DNA of 64,000 nucleotides, taken from assembly GCF_900111645.1 (NCBI RefSeq), contig NZ_FOHQ01000006.1, positions 62,001 to 126,000 of the forward strand, in the 5' to 3' direction. Source of the stretch: Methanococcoides vulcani. Its GTDB lineage: Archaea > Halobacteriota > Methanosarcinia > Methanosarcinales > Methanosarcinaceae. Each line of letters opens with the position of its first letter. Position 1 is the first letter of the stretch. Below are positions 9,496 to 17,748 of this stretch, one piece after another. Both the position numbers and the translations under genes were made by a program. The notes under the pieces are model-generated. The model had not been told where the DNA came from. It searched no databases and saw only the letters and a list, made by a program, of their open reading frames with translations.

Positions 9496-9612
9496 GTACT
9501 TTCTTTGCTCATGTAAGTACTCGTAAGAATTCCATCTATATGATGGTATATGGTTTTTAGTCCACAAAACTATCATCTATGGGTCCTTACATGAGCAATC
9601 CCTTTTCCTTAT
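9496..9612. repeat. Long imperfect inverted repeat / potential structured RNA
   Basis: The 13-base arm TTGCTCATGTAAG (about 9507-9519) is matched exactly by CTTACATGAGCAA about 65 bases later, and an inner partly matching pair (CATCTATATGATGG against CTATCATCTATGG) lies between them. The whole could fold into one long hairpin. It sits in the 566-base gap between a membrane protein gene and the TIR protein. No promoter or target-site duplication is clear. Confidence 0.4.
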
Positions 9613-9704
9613 TTGAGAAATGCTGGTAAACAGGAAGTCATTGAAGTATAATCTTAAGTAGAAAGAATCTCAAATTAATTAATTGACCAAAGGGGGTATA
9701 TTAT

Positions 9705-9836
9705 TTGCAAAAAGAAAAGAATAGTTCATCACTTCAGCCAGAGCCAATACCTTGTCCGGAACCTGAACCAGCACCTTCGCCTGAACCAGTTCCATATCCC
9801 GAACCAACCAAAAGACCACGGGATAAGAAAGATTGA
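9705..9836 (+). CDS. Small Pro/Glu-repeat protein
   Basis: A TTG start at 9705 sits nine bases after an AGGGGGT ribosome-binding sequence and opens a 43-residue frame. The product is dominated by PEP/CPEP/PYPEP repeats ('PCPEPEPAPSPEPVPYPEP') and ends in a basic-acidic tail, then TGA. Such low-complexity products can arise by chance, but the clear ribosome-binding site supports expression. Function unknown. Confidence 0.4.
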   Translation: MQKEKNSSSLQPEPIPCPEPEPAPSPEPVPYPEPTKRPRDKKD

Positions 9837-9943
9837 CTGAAAGATCAGATATGGTGCAAAGACCTTTGCTTCAAAAGCCGGAGATCATTGCTTATATGCA
9901 ATATCGTTGGAAAAAAGCAGGGATTATTTGAAGGTGGATTACC

Positions 9944-10534
9944 ATGATAACCAGAGTCTATATTTCCCACTCTGAGCAGGACAGTAGTTTGGCTCAGGAA
10001 CTGGAACATGTATTGTGGGTTGTGAACCTGGAGAGTTTTTCCTCTCTGTTCAAAAAGACCGATTCACTCTCCGATGCGGAACTGATCAGCTTTGGGATCC
10101 GCCATTCAGACTGTGTGATCGTCATCCTCACCATGGATGGCATATTGTCACCAAGAGTAAACCAGGAGATCGGTCTGGCTGTGGGCACAGATCAGCTGAT
10201 AATCCCGTTGTTGGAATACGGAGAGAAATTACCGGCTTTGATAAGCCATCTTCCATCCATCGGTTTTTCCAGGGATACCTATGAAGATGCACTGGGGGTG
10301 GTCATAAAAGACATCCGGCAACTTACCAAACTGGACTGGCTTAAGATAAAATGTCCTCACTGTGGGGAGGAAATGACACAGTACATAACACCTCAGGAAG
10401 AGGTCGAGAAGGTTCTTCTGGAAGGGACAGACCTCAAGACCATGTGCAGTTACTGTGGAAATACTGTATTTCTGGATCCCAGGACATTCAGACCACGTTC
10501 TGCGGAATCTTCCTCGCATGAGCATTCAGACTGA
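9944..10534 (+). CDS. TIR-domain protein with C-terminal zinc ribbon
   Basis: Residues 1 to about 125 form a TIR-type fold: 'VYISHSEQDSSLAQELEHVL' is the first strand and helix, 'DCVIVILTMDG' the central strand, and 'VNQEIGLAVG' carries the acidic residue (Glu75) at the position of the catalytic glutamate in NAD-cleaving TIR proteins. Residues 135-180 carry two CxxC pairs (Cys137/Cys140 and Cys168/Cys171) that look like a zinc ribbon. Bacterial and archaeal TIR proteins are often immune effectors (for example Thoeris) that degrade or modify NAD, but solitary ones also exist. The gene is alone, with a good GGTGG ribosome-binding site, and is convergent with the next gene. No sensor gene lies beside it. 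Confidence 0.7.
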   Translation: MITRVYISHSEQDSSLAQELEHVLWVVNLESFSSLFKKTDSLSDAELISFGIRHSDCVIVILTMDGILSPRVNQEIGLAVGTDQLIIPLLEYGEKLPALISHLPSIGFSRDTYEDALGVVIKDIRQLTKLDWLKIKCPHCGEEMTQYITPQEEVEKVLLEGTDLKTMCSYCGNTVFLDPRTFRPRSAESSSHEHSD

Positions 10535-10559
10535 ACATCTGTCAGTACTTTCAACAACT

Positions 10560-11186
10560 TCAGATCAAACTATATCCCAGTTTTGAAAGCTCCACAAGCA
10601 TAAAGATAAGTGTAAAATTACCTACAAACAACGGAATGATCATTTTTCGGAATGGGAATCCCACTATTGCAAGTGATATTGCGATTATATCACTTGGAAG
10701 AGGAGTCAATGAGTAAAAGAAGATCATCAGCATAGTTATCCTGTCATCGATCTTTTCCATCCATTTTGTCAGGCGGAAAACATTGCCTGCATATTTTCCC
10801 TTAATGCATTGCCTGCCTTTTGTACCCAGGTAATAGAATGCCAGATCTCCAAAAGTGAGGCCTATGCTTGCAAGTAATGCGATCCATATTGGATTTACTC
10901 CTCCCAGGGATATTGTGATCAGGGCCGTGTAGAATGTGGTGGAGGTAAATGTGGAAACACCACCTATCATAGCCAGCAGGAAGACAAAAATGTAAATGTT
11001 GCGTACTCCCAGTCTTTCGACTATTTCTCCCGGGGGATGATAAAAAAGGAGAATTGACCATGAAGCTATGAAGAGTACAATTAATCCGAGGATCTGGATG
11101 TTCCTTTTACCATCATAGTGAGGACAAATTTCCATTTCATTATTATCTGTTTTTGATGGGATCAGCTTTTCATTTTTTATCTTCAT
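10560..11186 (-). CDS. VTT/DedA-like small membrane protein
   Basis: The start at 11186 (MKIKNEK) is chosen because it follows AGAGGTTCA; the product is about 208 residues. After a polar N-terminal stretch there are about five hydrophobic segments. The central part, 'IWIALLASIGLTFGDLAFYYLG' followed by 'MLMIFFYSLTPLPSDIIAIS', has the re-entrant-loop pattern with Gly, Asp and Pro seen in the VTT (SNARE-associated/DedA) family of lipid scramblases and transporters. It is divergent from RuBisCO across a 208-base region. Confidence 0.6.
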   Translation of the reverse strand: MKIKNEKLIPSKTDNNEMEICPHYDGKRNIQILGLIVLFIASWSILLFYHPPGEIVERLGVRNIYIFVFLLAMIGGVSTFTSTTFYTALITISLGGVNPIWIALLASIGLTFGDLAFYYLGTKGRQCIKGKYAGNVFRLTKWMEKIDDRITMLMIFFYSLTPLPSDIIAISLAIVGFPFRKMIIPLFVGNFTLIFMLVELSKLGYSLI

Positions 11187-11394
11187 TGAACCTCTTAACA
11201 ATTTGAGAAGTTATAGGTTAAAATTCTTTCCTTGTTTCCATAGCTAATAGCATTCGGTTTTAGATAGTTGCTTAAATTGGTATACATGTTGGTCAATTTT
11301 TCTGTTCTCTATATGACGTCTTCCGATCCCTTATTTCCCATCAGTTTCATTTCACTCCAAAAATTCAAATAGATTGCAAACTGTTATTCTTATT

Positions 11395-12819
11395 ATGAGC
11401 TCGATTCATGAAGATCTGGTCCGATCGCTCGATTCCAAACAGGCAGCTTATGTGAATCTGGAACTACCGGACCCTACTAATGGGGAATATCTTCTTGGGG
11501 CCTTTCATTTAGTTCCTGGGGGAGATCTGAATATATTGCAGGCAGCTGCAGAGATCGCAGCGGAATCATCTACTGGTACGAACTTTAAAGTTAATACTGA
11601 GACCAAATTTTCTAAGACAATGAATGCTCTGGTCTATCAGCTTGACCTGGAAAGGAACCTTGTTTGGGTTGCTTATCCGTGGAGGCTTTTTGACAGGGGA
11701 GGTAATGTCCAGAACATCCTGACATACATTGTCGGAAATATCCTGGGAATGAAAGAGATATCAGCACTAAAGCTGCTGGATGTCTGGTTCCCACCGGCCA
11801 TGCTTGAGCAGTATGATGGTCCTGGCTTTACTGTTGATGATATGCGAAAATACCTGGATGTATATGACAGGCCGATCCTTGGTACTATTGTAAAACCAAA
11901 GATGGGGCTCACTTCTGCAGAGTATGCAGAGGTATGCTATGACTTCTGGGTAGGCGGAGGAGACTTCGTTAAGAACGATGAACCCCAGGCGAATCAGGAT
12001 TTCTGTCCATATGACAAAATGGTGATGCATGTAAAAGAAGCCATGGACAAGGCAGTCAAAGAGACCGGGAAGAAAAAGGTCCATTCCTTCAATGTTTCCG
12101 CTGCCGATTTTGACACCATGATCGAAAGGTGTGAAATGATCGTCAATGCCGGGTTTGAGCCTGGAAGCTATGCATTCCTGATCGATGGCATAACCGCTGG
12201 CTGGATGGCAGTCCAGACCATCAGGCGTCGATATCCTAATGTATTCCTGCACTTCCACAGGGCAGCCCACGGAGCTTTCACAAGACCAGAGAACCCCATC
12301 GGATTTTCAGTACTGGTCCTGTCCAAGTTCGCACGCCTTGCTGGTGCTTCAGGTATCCACACAGGTACAGCAGGTGTTGGTAAAATGAAAGGAACACCTG
12401 AAGAAGATGTAGTTGCTGCACATGGTATTCAGTATCTGAGCTCCAGTGGTCACTTCTTCGAACAAACATGGACAAAGATCATGGAAACCGATAAAGATGC
12501 TATAGATCTTGTACACGAGGATTCAGCTCATCATGTTATCCTCGAGGACGACAGCTGGAGAGGCATGAAAAAATGCTGTCCGATTGTTTCCGGTGGTCTG
12601 AATCCGGTAAGACTGAAGCCTTTCATTGATGTAATGGGCAATGTGGACTTCATCACAACAATGGGTTCAGGTGTGCATGCACACCCTGAAGGAACTAATG
12701 CAGGAGCAAAAGCACTTGTTCAGGCATGTGACGCTTATCTTAAGGACGTAGATATTGCAGAATATGCCAAAGATCATAAGGAATTGGCACAAGCCATTGA
12801 GTTTTTCCAAAAGACCTGA
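11395..12819 (+). CDS. rbcL: Ribulose-bisphosphate carboxylase, archaeal II/III type
   Basis: The ATG at 11395 (MSSIHEDL) gives 474 residues, the length I recall for the Methanococcoides burtonii enzyme and longer than typical form III (about 430). Active-site motifs are intact: 'TIVKPKMGL', the carbamylated-lysine motif 'GGDFVKNDEPQ', 'HFHRAAHGAF' and loop 6 'GTAGVGKMKGTP'. The extra length lies between 'GHFFEQTW' and 'CCPIVSGGL' (about residues 345-385), where the M. burtonii protein has an assembly-domain insertion. Archaeal enzymes of this type fix CO2 onto ribulose bisphosphate made from AMP. AMP phosphorylase and ribose-bisphosphate isomerase are not in the window. A strong hairpin follows the TGA stop. 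Confidence 0.95.
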   Translation: MSSIHEDLVRSLDSKQAAYVNLELPDPTNGEYLLGAFHLVPGGDLNILQAAAEIAAESSTGTNFKVNTETKFSKTMNALVYQLDLERNLVWVAYPWRLFDRGGNVQNILTYIVGNILGMKEISALKLLDVWFPPAMLEQYDGPGFTVDDMRKYLDVYDRPILGTIVKPKMGLTSAEYAEVCYDFWVGGGDFVKNDEPQANQDFCPYDKMVMHVKEAMDKAVKETGKKKVHSFNVSAADFDTMIERCEMIVNAGFEPGSYAFLIDGITAGWMAVQTIRRRYPNVFLHFHRAAHGAFTRPENPIGFSVLVLSKFARLAGASGIHTGTAGVGKMKGTPEEDVVAAHGIQYLSSSGHFFEQTWTKIMETDKDAIDLVHEDSAHHVILEDDSWRGMKKCCPIVSGGLNPVRLKPFIDVMGNVDFITTMGSGVHAHPEGTNAGAKALVQACDAYLKDVDIAEYAKDHKELAQAIEFFQKT

Positions 12820-12863
12820 ACGCGTTACATAATTCCATTGAGATAACTGATAAATATGTTGCA

Positions 12864-12919
12864 GACCTGACTGATATCTGGGATTATTTCAGATCAGGTC
12901 CTGTAATCACTTTTTAATT
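12864..12919 (+). terminator. Terminator of rbcL
   Basis: GACCTGACTGA pairs with TCAGATCAGGTC (one bulge) and is followed by a T-rich stretch (CACTTTTTAATTT). It is 45 bases after the RuBisCO stop codon. The rest of the 331-base gap before FTR1 is AT-rich and holds no gene I can support. Confidence 0.65.
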
Positions 12920-13150
12920 TAGTTTCAAAATCTTGCAGATTGCTTTTTCATTTGTGAATTTGATAAAACTAATTAGTGAGATCTTAATTTTGATATGTGG
13001 CAATCTCATTCTATTCCCGGAAATGTTTCAAACCATGCAATATTATTGTGTATTGTTGTGTGTAATGTTGCAGCATTTGCCGCAATACCAACTACAATAT
13101 ATCACTCCTACAATTGTGGGGTATACCAAACAATAATATGGGGGATTAAT

Positions 13151-13961
13151 ATGTTCTCAAGCTTTATAATCACATTCAGGGAAGGGCTTGAAGCCTTTCT
13201 GATCGTGGGGGGTCATCCTCGCGTATCTTGTGCAGACAAGACGAACGGAACTGAACAGGTACGTCTATAGTGGGACAGGACTTGCTATCGTTGGAAGCCT
13301 GGTCGCTGCAGTTGTCTTCAATCTCCTTGCAATACAATTTGAAGGCCGCAATGAGGAACTTTTTGAAGGAATTGTAATGCTGGTAGCAGCAGTCATCCTG
13401 ACATCCATGATCATCTGGATGGCACGTGAGAGCAACAACATCTCAACAACGATACAGGAGCAGGTCGAAGGGAAGAAAGCCTACGGACTCTTTGCATTGG
13501 CGTTCCTCTCTGTGCGGAGGGAAGGTATTGAGACCGTACTCTTCCTGGGTGCAGCAGCAATGAACACGGAAACCAATGTTGTGCTCTACGGAGGGCTTGC
13601 AGGTCTTTCTGTATCCATTGTGGTTGCATACATGGTGTTCAGATACTTGTCACACACGAACCTGAACAACTTCTTCAAGATCACCAGCATCTTCCTGATC
13701 CTCTTTGCAGCAGGACTTGCAGCACATGGTGTGCATGAGCTTCAGGAAGCAGCTGTAGTTCCGATCGTTGTTGAGCATGTATGGGATATCAATCACGTCA
13801 TAGATGAGAAAGGAACCTTTGGTTCTATCATAATATCCCTGTTCGGATACAACGGGAATCCATCACTGATCGAAGTGCTGACCTATGTTGGATACTACGT
13901 CGCAGTTGGCATAGGGTTGAGAGTACCCGGAAGACGCGAAAAGATCGGGATAAAAGACTAA
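13151..13961 (+). pseudogene. FTR1-family iron permease, interrupted by a +1 frameshift
   Basis: The ATG at 13151 starts 'MFSSFIITFREGLEAFLIVG', with the REGLE iron-binding motif of FTR1. The frame is then lost at a run of six G (13207-13212). With five G the protein continues as GVILAYLVQTRRTE and joins the long downstream frame, which contains the second motif 'RREGIETVLFLGAAA', about five more membrane helices and 'HELQEAAVVP'. Full length would be about 269 residues, usual for a stand-alone FTR1/EfeU permease importing ferric or ferrous iron. The single extra G is either a sequencing or assembly error, a real mutation, or a slippage site. Every other part of the gene looks intact. A terminator follows directly. 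Confidence 0.8.
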
Positions 13962-13986
13962 TCGTATCGGAGTTAAAAATCCATAA

Positions 13987-14021
13987 CTGCTACCATCGAT
14001 AAGAATGGTGGCAGATTTTTT
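13987..14021 (+). terminator. Terminator of the FTR1 gene
   Basis: CTGCTACCAT and ATGGTGGCAG form a ten-base stem around an eight-base loop, followed by a run of T (ATTTTTTAT). Confidence 0.75.
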
Positions 14022-14144
14022 ATGTTCATCAGCTATCTCTTTAGAGTAAATTATGCTGCTGGCTCTTGATTTGTTTATTTGGAGCAGCCACTTTAAAGCG
14101 GTTGTGGTGCTTTTAGGCACAATCTTTAAATATCAACGAGTACA

Positions 14145-14185
14145 TGTGTAACATATAGGCTACATATACAAACTATGGTTACACA
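14145..14185. promoter_or_regulatory. Inverted-repeat operator upstream of the ArsR cluster
   Basis: TGTGTAAC (14145-14152) and GTTACACA (14178-14185) are perfect inverted copies 25 bases apart, just before the first gene of a four-gene cluster that ends in an ArsR-type regulator. A TATA-like CTTTAAATA lies at about 14124. The arrangement suggests autoregulation, which is an inference. Confidence 0.45.
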
Positions 14186-14214
14186 GTTTGAAGCAAACAA
14201 AGGATGTGAACAAA

Positions 14215-14712
14215 ATGAGAAAAATAACAAACATGCTTTTGGTCGGTGCTATATTTCTTGCTGGTGCAGGAATGATCGCACTGACGATGCAAACTGATAC
14301 TGTCCAGGCTGCTTATGGTTCAGGTCCGGGGTCTGGATGGGGTGGATGTCCTGCTTATGGTTCAGGATATTCAGGATATAATCAGGCAGCAGCCTATTCC
14401 GGTTATTATGACCTGACTGTTGAAAGCATTGAGGATGCATTGGAAATAGCCGAGGAAGAGATCGATGCTGATGTGAATGAGGAGAATATCTACCAGATGG
14501 GCAGATGGTGGGTTGTGTATTATACGAACGATGATGGTGTTGTGATGCGCAGCTACATCGATGCATTCACTGGAGATGTTCTGGACACTACGGGTCAGTC
14601 ATACGACTATGCGAATACGGGCCGTGGATACGGCATGATGTACGGTGCCGGGTACGGCTATGGAATGGGTCATGGTTCAGGAATGGGCTATGGCAGAACG
14701 TATCGTTACTGA
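14215..14712 (+). CDS. Secreted PepSY-like protein with Gly/Tyr-rich ends
   Basis: The start at 14215 (MRKITNM) gives a clean signal peptide ('MLLVGAIFLAGAGMIALTMQ', cleavage near VQAA) and about 165 residues. After the signal there is a Gly/Ser/Tyr-rich segment with one Cys, and then a globular part of about 60 residues. In that part, 'SIEDALEIAEEEID' and 'RWWVVYYTNDDGVVMRSYID' followed by 'FTGDVLD' resemble a PepSY fold. The tail is a Gly/Tyr/Met/His-rich repeat ('GYGYGMGHGSGMGYG') that could bind metal. It is the first gene of a cluster with two small membrane proteins and an ArsR-type regulator, so a metal or redox stress role at the cell surface is plausible but not shown. Confidence 0.6.
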   Translation: MRKITNMLLVGAIFLAGAGMIALTMQTDTVQAAYGSGPGSGWGGCPAYGSGYSGYNQAAAYSGYYDLTVESIEDALEIAEEEIDADVNEENIYQMGRWWVVYYTNDDGVVMRSYIDAFTGDVLDTTGQSYDYANTGRGYGMMYGAGYGYGMGHGSGMGYGRTYRY

Positions 14713-14829
14713 TGAATGAATTATGTGGATTCCCTGCCATTAACTTTTGAATCCCAACCCCACACGCCTTTGGCAGGGACTCTCCACTTACCTACATGAA
14801 GAGTTTGATCCTGGTAGGAAGGTGATAGC

Positions 14830-15081
14830 ATGATGGGATATGGAATGTATGGTGACTATGGGATCTTCGGAAGTTCAGGAGGGTTTACCATGATATTCAA
14901 CTTGCTTATATTGATAGCTCTTATCTGGTTAGTTTCTTCATTTTTCAGCAACAGGTCATGCATTCTCAATAATGGAGCGTGCAATAACAAAGACGATCGT
15001 GACACGCGTTTATCTCGTATTGAAGAACAGGTGGGGAGCAATCGCGAATCACTGGAAAAAATATTAAAGAAACTGGATTAA
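14830..15081 (+). CDS. Small membrane protein with C-terminal coiled coil
   Basis: This 83-residue protein begins with a Gly/Tyr/Met-rich stretch ('MMGYGMYGDYGIFG'), has one membrane helix (about residues 20-40), a short Cys pair ('SCILNNGACNN'), and a charged helix likely to form a coiled coil ('RLSRIEEQVGSNRESLEKIL'). A GGAAGGTGATAGC ribosome-binding site precedes the start. The N terminus echoes the composition of the preceding secreted protein. Function unknown; it probably belongs to the same operon. Confidence 0.6.
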   Translation: MMGYGMYGDYGIFGSSGGFTMIFNLLILIALIWLVSSFFSNRSCILNNGACNNKDDRDTRLSRIEEQVGSNRESLEKILKKLD

Positions 15082-15156
15082 GTCCCGTTTTTTTGCTTAC
15101 AGATATGGGAAATTAGTAAAGATTAATATGAAAACAAAAACATCTTATGAACAACC

Positions 15157-15366
15157 ATGATGCACTATTACAATACATTTGGTCTATTGGATTTCTTTTT
15201 GGAAATCCTCCTTATACTATTGGTCGTAGGTTTAGTCATTTTCTTCATTAACAAATCCGGGTTTGCAGGTTCAGCTAGCAACGAGAAGCTTGTGAGCATG
15301 GAGAAAGATGTTGCTGAGATCAAAAAGACTGTAGAGGAGATCAAAGAGAAACTGGAAGAGATCTAA
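15157..15366 (+). CDS. Small single-pass membrane protein with coiled coil
   Basis: The 69-residue product has one strong membrane helix (about residues 8-32, 'FFLEILLILLVVGLVIFFIN') followed by a heptad-patterned charged helix ('EIKKTVEEIKEKLEEI'). It has the same architecture as the preceding 83-residue protein, so the two may assemble through their coiled coils. It lies 30 bases before the ArsR-type gene. Confidence 0.55.
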   Translation: MMHYYNTFGLLDFFLEILLILLVVGLVIFFINKSGFAGSASNEKLVSMEKDVAEIKKTVEEIKEKLEEI

Positions 15367-15396
15367 GGTCAATTTAAACCCTCAGCCGGTCTTATT

Positions 15397-15690
15397 ATGG
15401 CTAAAACAATGCAGCAGATAGTTTCTATAGGCGAGGCTATTTCACATCCTCTGAGGCTTAAGCTTCTCTATATGCTTTCAGAAAGGGAATGGTATGTGTA
15501 TGAGCTTGCCAAAGAACTCAGTGTTTCCCGGCAGGTCCTGTATCTTCATTTAAAACGTCTTGAAAAGGCCGGATTTGTAGAAAGTGATCTTCGTCTTGAA
15601 GATGACGACATGAGGGCAAAGAAATTTTTCAAGCTCAAGGAGTTCAATGTTTCATTGGATATCGATGATCTGAGGAATTTCTTTGAGTAA
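15397..15690 (+). CDS. ArsR-type winged-helix transcriptional regulator
   Basis: The 97-residue protein is almost entirely a winged helix-turn-helix: 'SHPLRLKLLYMLSEREWYVY' (helix 1-2), then 'ELAKELSVSRQVLYLHLKRL' (recognition helix), then 'AGFVESDLRLEDDDMRAKKF' (wing). No cysteine metal site of the classic ArsR type is present, so the signal is unlikely to be metal bound to the usual CxC site. It is the last gene of the cluster beginning at 14215 and is the natural candidate to bind the inverted repeat at 14145-14185. Confidence 0.75.
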   Translation: MAKTMQQIVSIGEAISHPLRLKLLYMLSEREWYVYELAKELSVSRQVLYLHLKRLEKAGFVESDLRLEDDDMRAKKFFKLKEFNVSLDIDDLRNFFE

Positions 15691-15751
15691 CCTTTGTTCG
15701 TAAGGCTATCAATAGTTACAAACGTTTTTTGAAGTTAAAAAAACGATGGGC

Positions 15752-15982
15752 TTAGCCATCATTACCAATTGCATCGACAGGGCATGAATCCATCGCATTT
15801 TCGCAATCTTTTGTCTCGGAATCATTTTCAGGTTGCTTAAAGACAAATGCAGTCGATTCATCATCGGTCATTTTGAAGTTCTCAGGAGCATCATTTGTGC
15901 ATAGACGACATCCGATACATCCTTCATCTACATAGAACTGACCAGGTATATTTTCAGCTATTTTATTTTCGTTATCAGCCAT
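15752..15982 (-). CDS. [4Fe-4S] ferredoxin
   Basis: The start at 15982 (MADNEN) follows GGGGGAATT and gives 76 residues. It has the single-cluster ferredoxin pattern: 'DEGCIGCRLCTNDAPENF' (CxxCxxC) and a distal 'CENAMDSCPVDAI' with the CP motif; the acidic composition is typical. It would act as a small soluble electron carrier. It is transcribed alone, convergent with the ArsR-type cluster. Confidence 0.85.
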   Translation of the reverse strand: MADNENKIAENIPGQFYVDEGCIGCRLCTNDAPENFKMTDDESTAFVFKQPENDSETKDCENAMDSCPVDAIGNDG

Positions 15983-16065
15983 TAGTAATTCCCCCACTTT
16001 TGGATACTATTAAGCTACTTTTGAATTTACTTTCTATTTATAGGTTGTTCTGAAGTCATTAACCT

Positions 16066-17454
16066 TCAGGCAACAACCCAATCGCTGTAAACATATGCTT
16101 GCTCAGCGTTCGAACCCCAGGACATAACACCCACGCGATATTCCTGACCAACCGGAACTTTCAGATTGGTTACGGTGTATGACATTCCACCTTCTGCTTC
16201 AATTTCCGGGATCACATCACTCTGGATCTGGTCCCAGCCCATACCTTCATCGGTTGATTCAAGGTAAGTGTATATTGTTACATCTTCTGCAGTTGCCGAA
16301 CCAACATTTGTGATCTCAATATCCAGATCCACATATGTGTACGCTGCCCCCCTCTTGCTGGTTCCTGTAAATTCAATTTGCAGCTGAGGATATCCGTAAC
16401 CGATCGGAGTTATTGTTGCCTCTGAATTTTGATACTCATCCGGTATCACACCTACGTCCCAGCCGGAATTGGTCGTTTCAAGGTAAAAATACTTGATACC
16501 GTTATAATCATAATAGCTTCCGGATACGCTCTCATCGCCCTGTACACCCACTGCCATGTGATCAGGCAATGTGATCAATGCTACCCCATATCCCATCTCG
16601 TGCAGCAGTGATGCCAGAAGGATCGATGAATCTTCACAGTCCCCGCCACCGTGGTACAGTGTCTCGAATGGGAATCTGGGATACTCATCATAACCTGCAG
16701 AAGCACTGTCACTGACATAAGGAAGTGACTGGACGAAAGCGGTTGCGATGTATGGAATCTCATCGCTGCCATAGCCACCTTCATCAGCGAGGTATTCCAG
16801 TTGGGAGGTTATCTGTGATATCAGTTCGTCGTCGTAAGGATCGTTAGCAAACTGATCGTAGTCCCTGCTTCTGCTTCTCTCGGAATACAAGTCGTAATCT
16901 TCTTTGTAGTATTCATTCTTGATCCAGAACTCTGTGTTATCGTATTCCCACTCATAAGTACGTGTAATGGAATCTTCATCCAGTGAAACTGCTATCTTAA
17001 TTTCAGTTTCAGATTCGATGGGTTCTGTTTCCTGAAAAATCTCCGGCTTTAGTTCATAGGTCAGATCAATAGTAAAACTGCTGTCATAGATCTTATCCAC
17101 TCTGATAGAATAGACGTTATTCCTGTCCTCCGGATCTTTCACATTGTATGTTTGACCTGTTAACAGTGTTCTTACGGAATACTCCTGCTCGTCCTTCCTG
17201 AAAGAAATAACCGTAAACTCTTCTTTCCTGTTAATATCCAGGATCTTCAGGGAGTATCCATTTTCAAGGTCAAGTATAGCAGTCTTTTTGAGGGTTATGT
17301 TATACTCTTCATTGTATTCCTCACCTGCTGTATCCGGTTCATCAATATCAGGCAATCCGTTCTCTTCCGGGTATCCATCATCTGCTATGCAACCCATGCC
17401 TGAGCAAATGATCATAAAAAACAAAAACCAGGAGATCGATCTTTTGATACCCAT
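16066..17454 (-). CDS. Transglutaminase-like lipoprotein
   Basis: This 462-residue protein has an N-terminal signal with a lipobox ('MIICSGMGC', acylated Cys near residue 22), an acidic linker, a beta-rich region (about 55-150), and a transglutaminase/cysteine-protease-like core (about 210-345). In the core, 'GGGDCEDSSILLASLLHEMG' supplies the Cys, 'LPDHMAVGV' the His and a downstream 'FYLETTNSGWD' the acid. The last 100 residues form a beta-sandwich of CARDB/fibronectin type ('VDLDIEITNVGSATAEDVTI'). Related proteins in methanogens are exported and may process or cross-link surface proteins; the substrate is unknown. It is transcribed alone. Confidence 0.7.
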   Translation of the reverse strand: MGIKRSISWFLFFMIICSGMGCIADDGYPEENGLPDIDEPDTAGEEYNEEYNITLKKTAILDLENGYSLKILDINRKEEFTVISFRKDEQEYSVRTLLTGQTYNVKDPEDRNNVYSIRVDKIYDSSFTIDLTYELKPEIFQETEPIESETEIKIAVSLDEDSITRTYEWEYDNTEFWIKNEYYKEDYDLYSERSRSRDYDQFANDPYDDELISQITSQLEYLADEGGYGSDEIPYIATAFVQSLPYVSDSASAGYDEYPRFPFETLYHGGGDCEDSSILLASLLHEMGYGVALITLPDHMAVGVQGDESVSGSYYDYNGIKYFYLETTNSGWDVGVIPDEYQNSEATITPIGYGYPQLQIEFTGTSKRGAAYTYVDLDIEITNVGSATAEDVTIYTYLESTDEGMGWDQIQSDVIPEIEAEGGMSYTVTNLKVPVGQEYRVGVMSWGSNAEQAYVYSDWVVA

Positions 17455-17748
17455 ATGAAATGGAATTTACTGCTTAAATATAATAGCATTGTGGTTGCTA
17501 CCAAATGATCATAGGTTGTTGGTTTGATCATGAGTACTTTCTATCAAACATCGGAAGAAACAGTTGAGCCTGTTTCAAAAAGTCTAACGTCTACCTCCTA
17601 CAATCAATGCATGTTCTATACTGTACTGGAAAATAGCAAATCAGGAGCTTTGAAATAGGTTCGCTAATAAAGAATGAATTAGAAAGCAAGATGTAAGTCT
17701 TGAATCCTGAAGTTTAAAATGTATCATGATGTTGTGGGAGTGCAGTAA

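Noticed and set aside
12995-13150. Possible N-terminal extension of the FTR1 gene
   Set aside because: The upstream codons in frame look non-coding, and the FTR1 family starts at the MFSSFIITFREGLE methionine.
17530-17658. 42-residue plus-strand frame ending in TAG upstream of the CopZ-like gene
   Set aside because: It has no ribosome-binding site, no recognisable motif and stops at TAG, which the other genes do not use; it is more likely chance.
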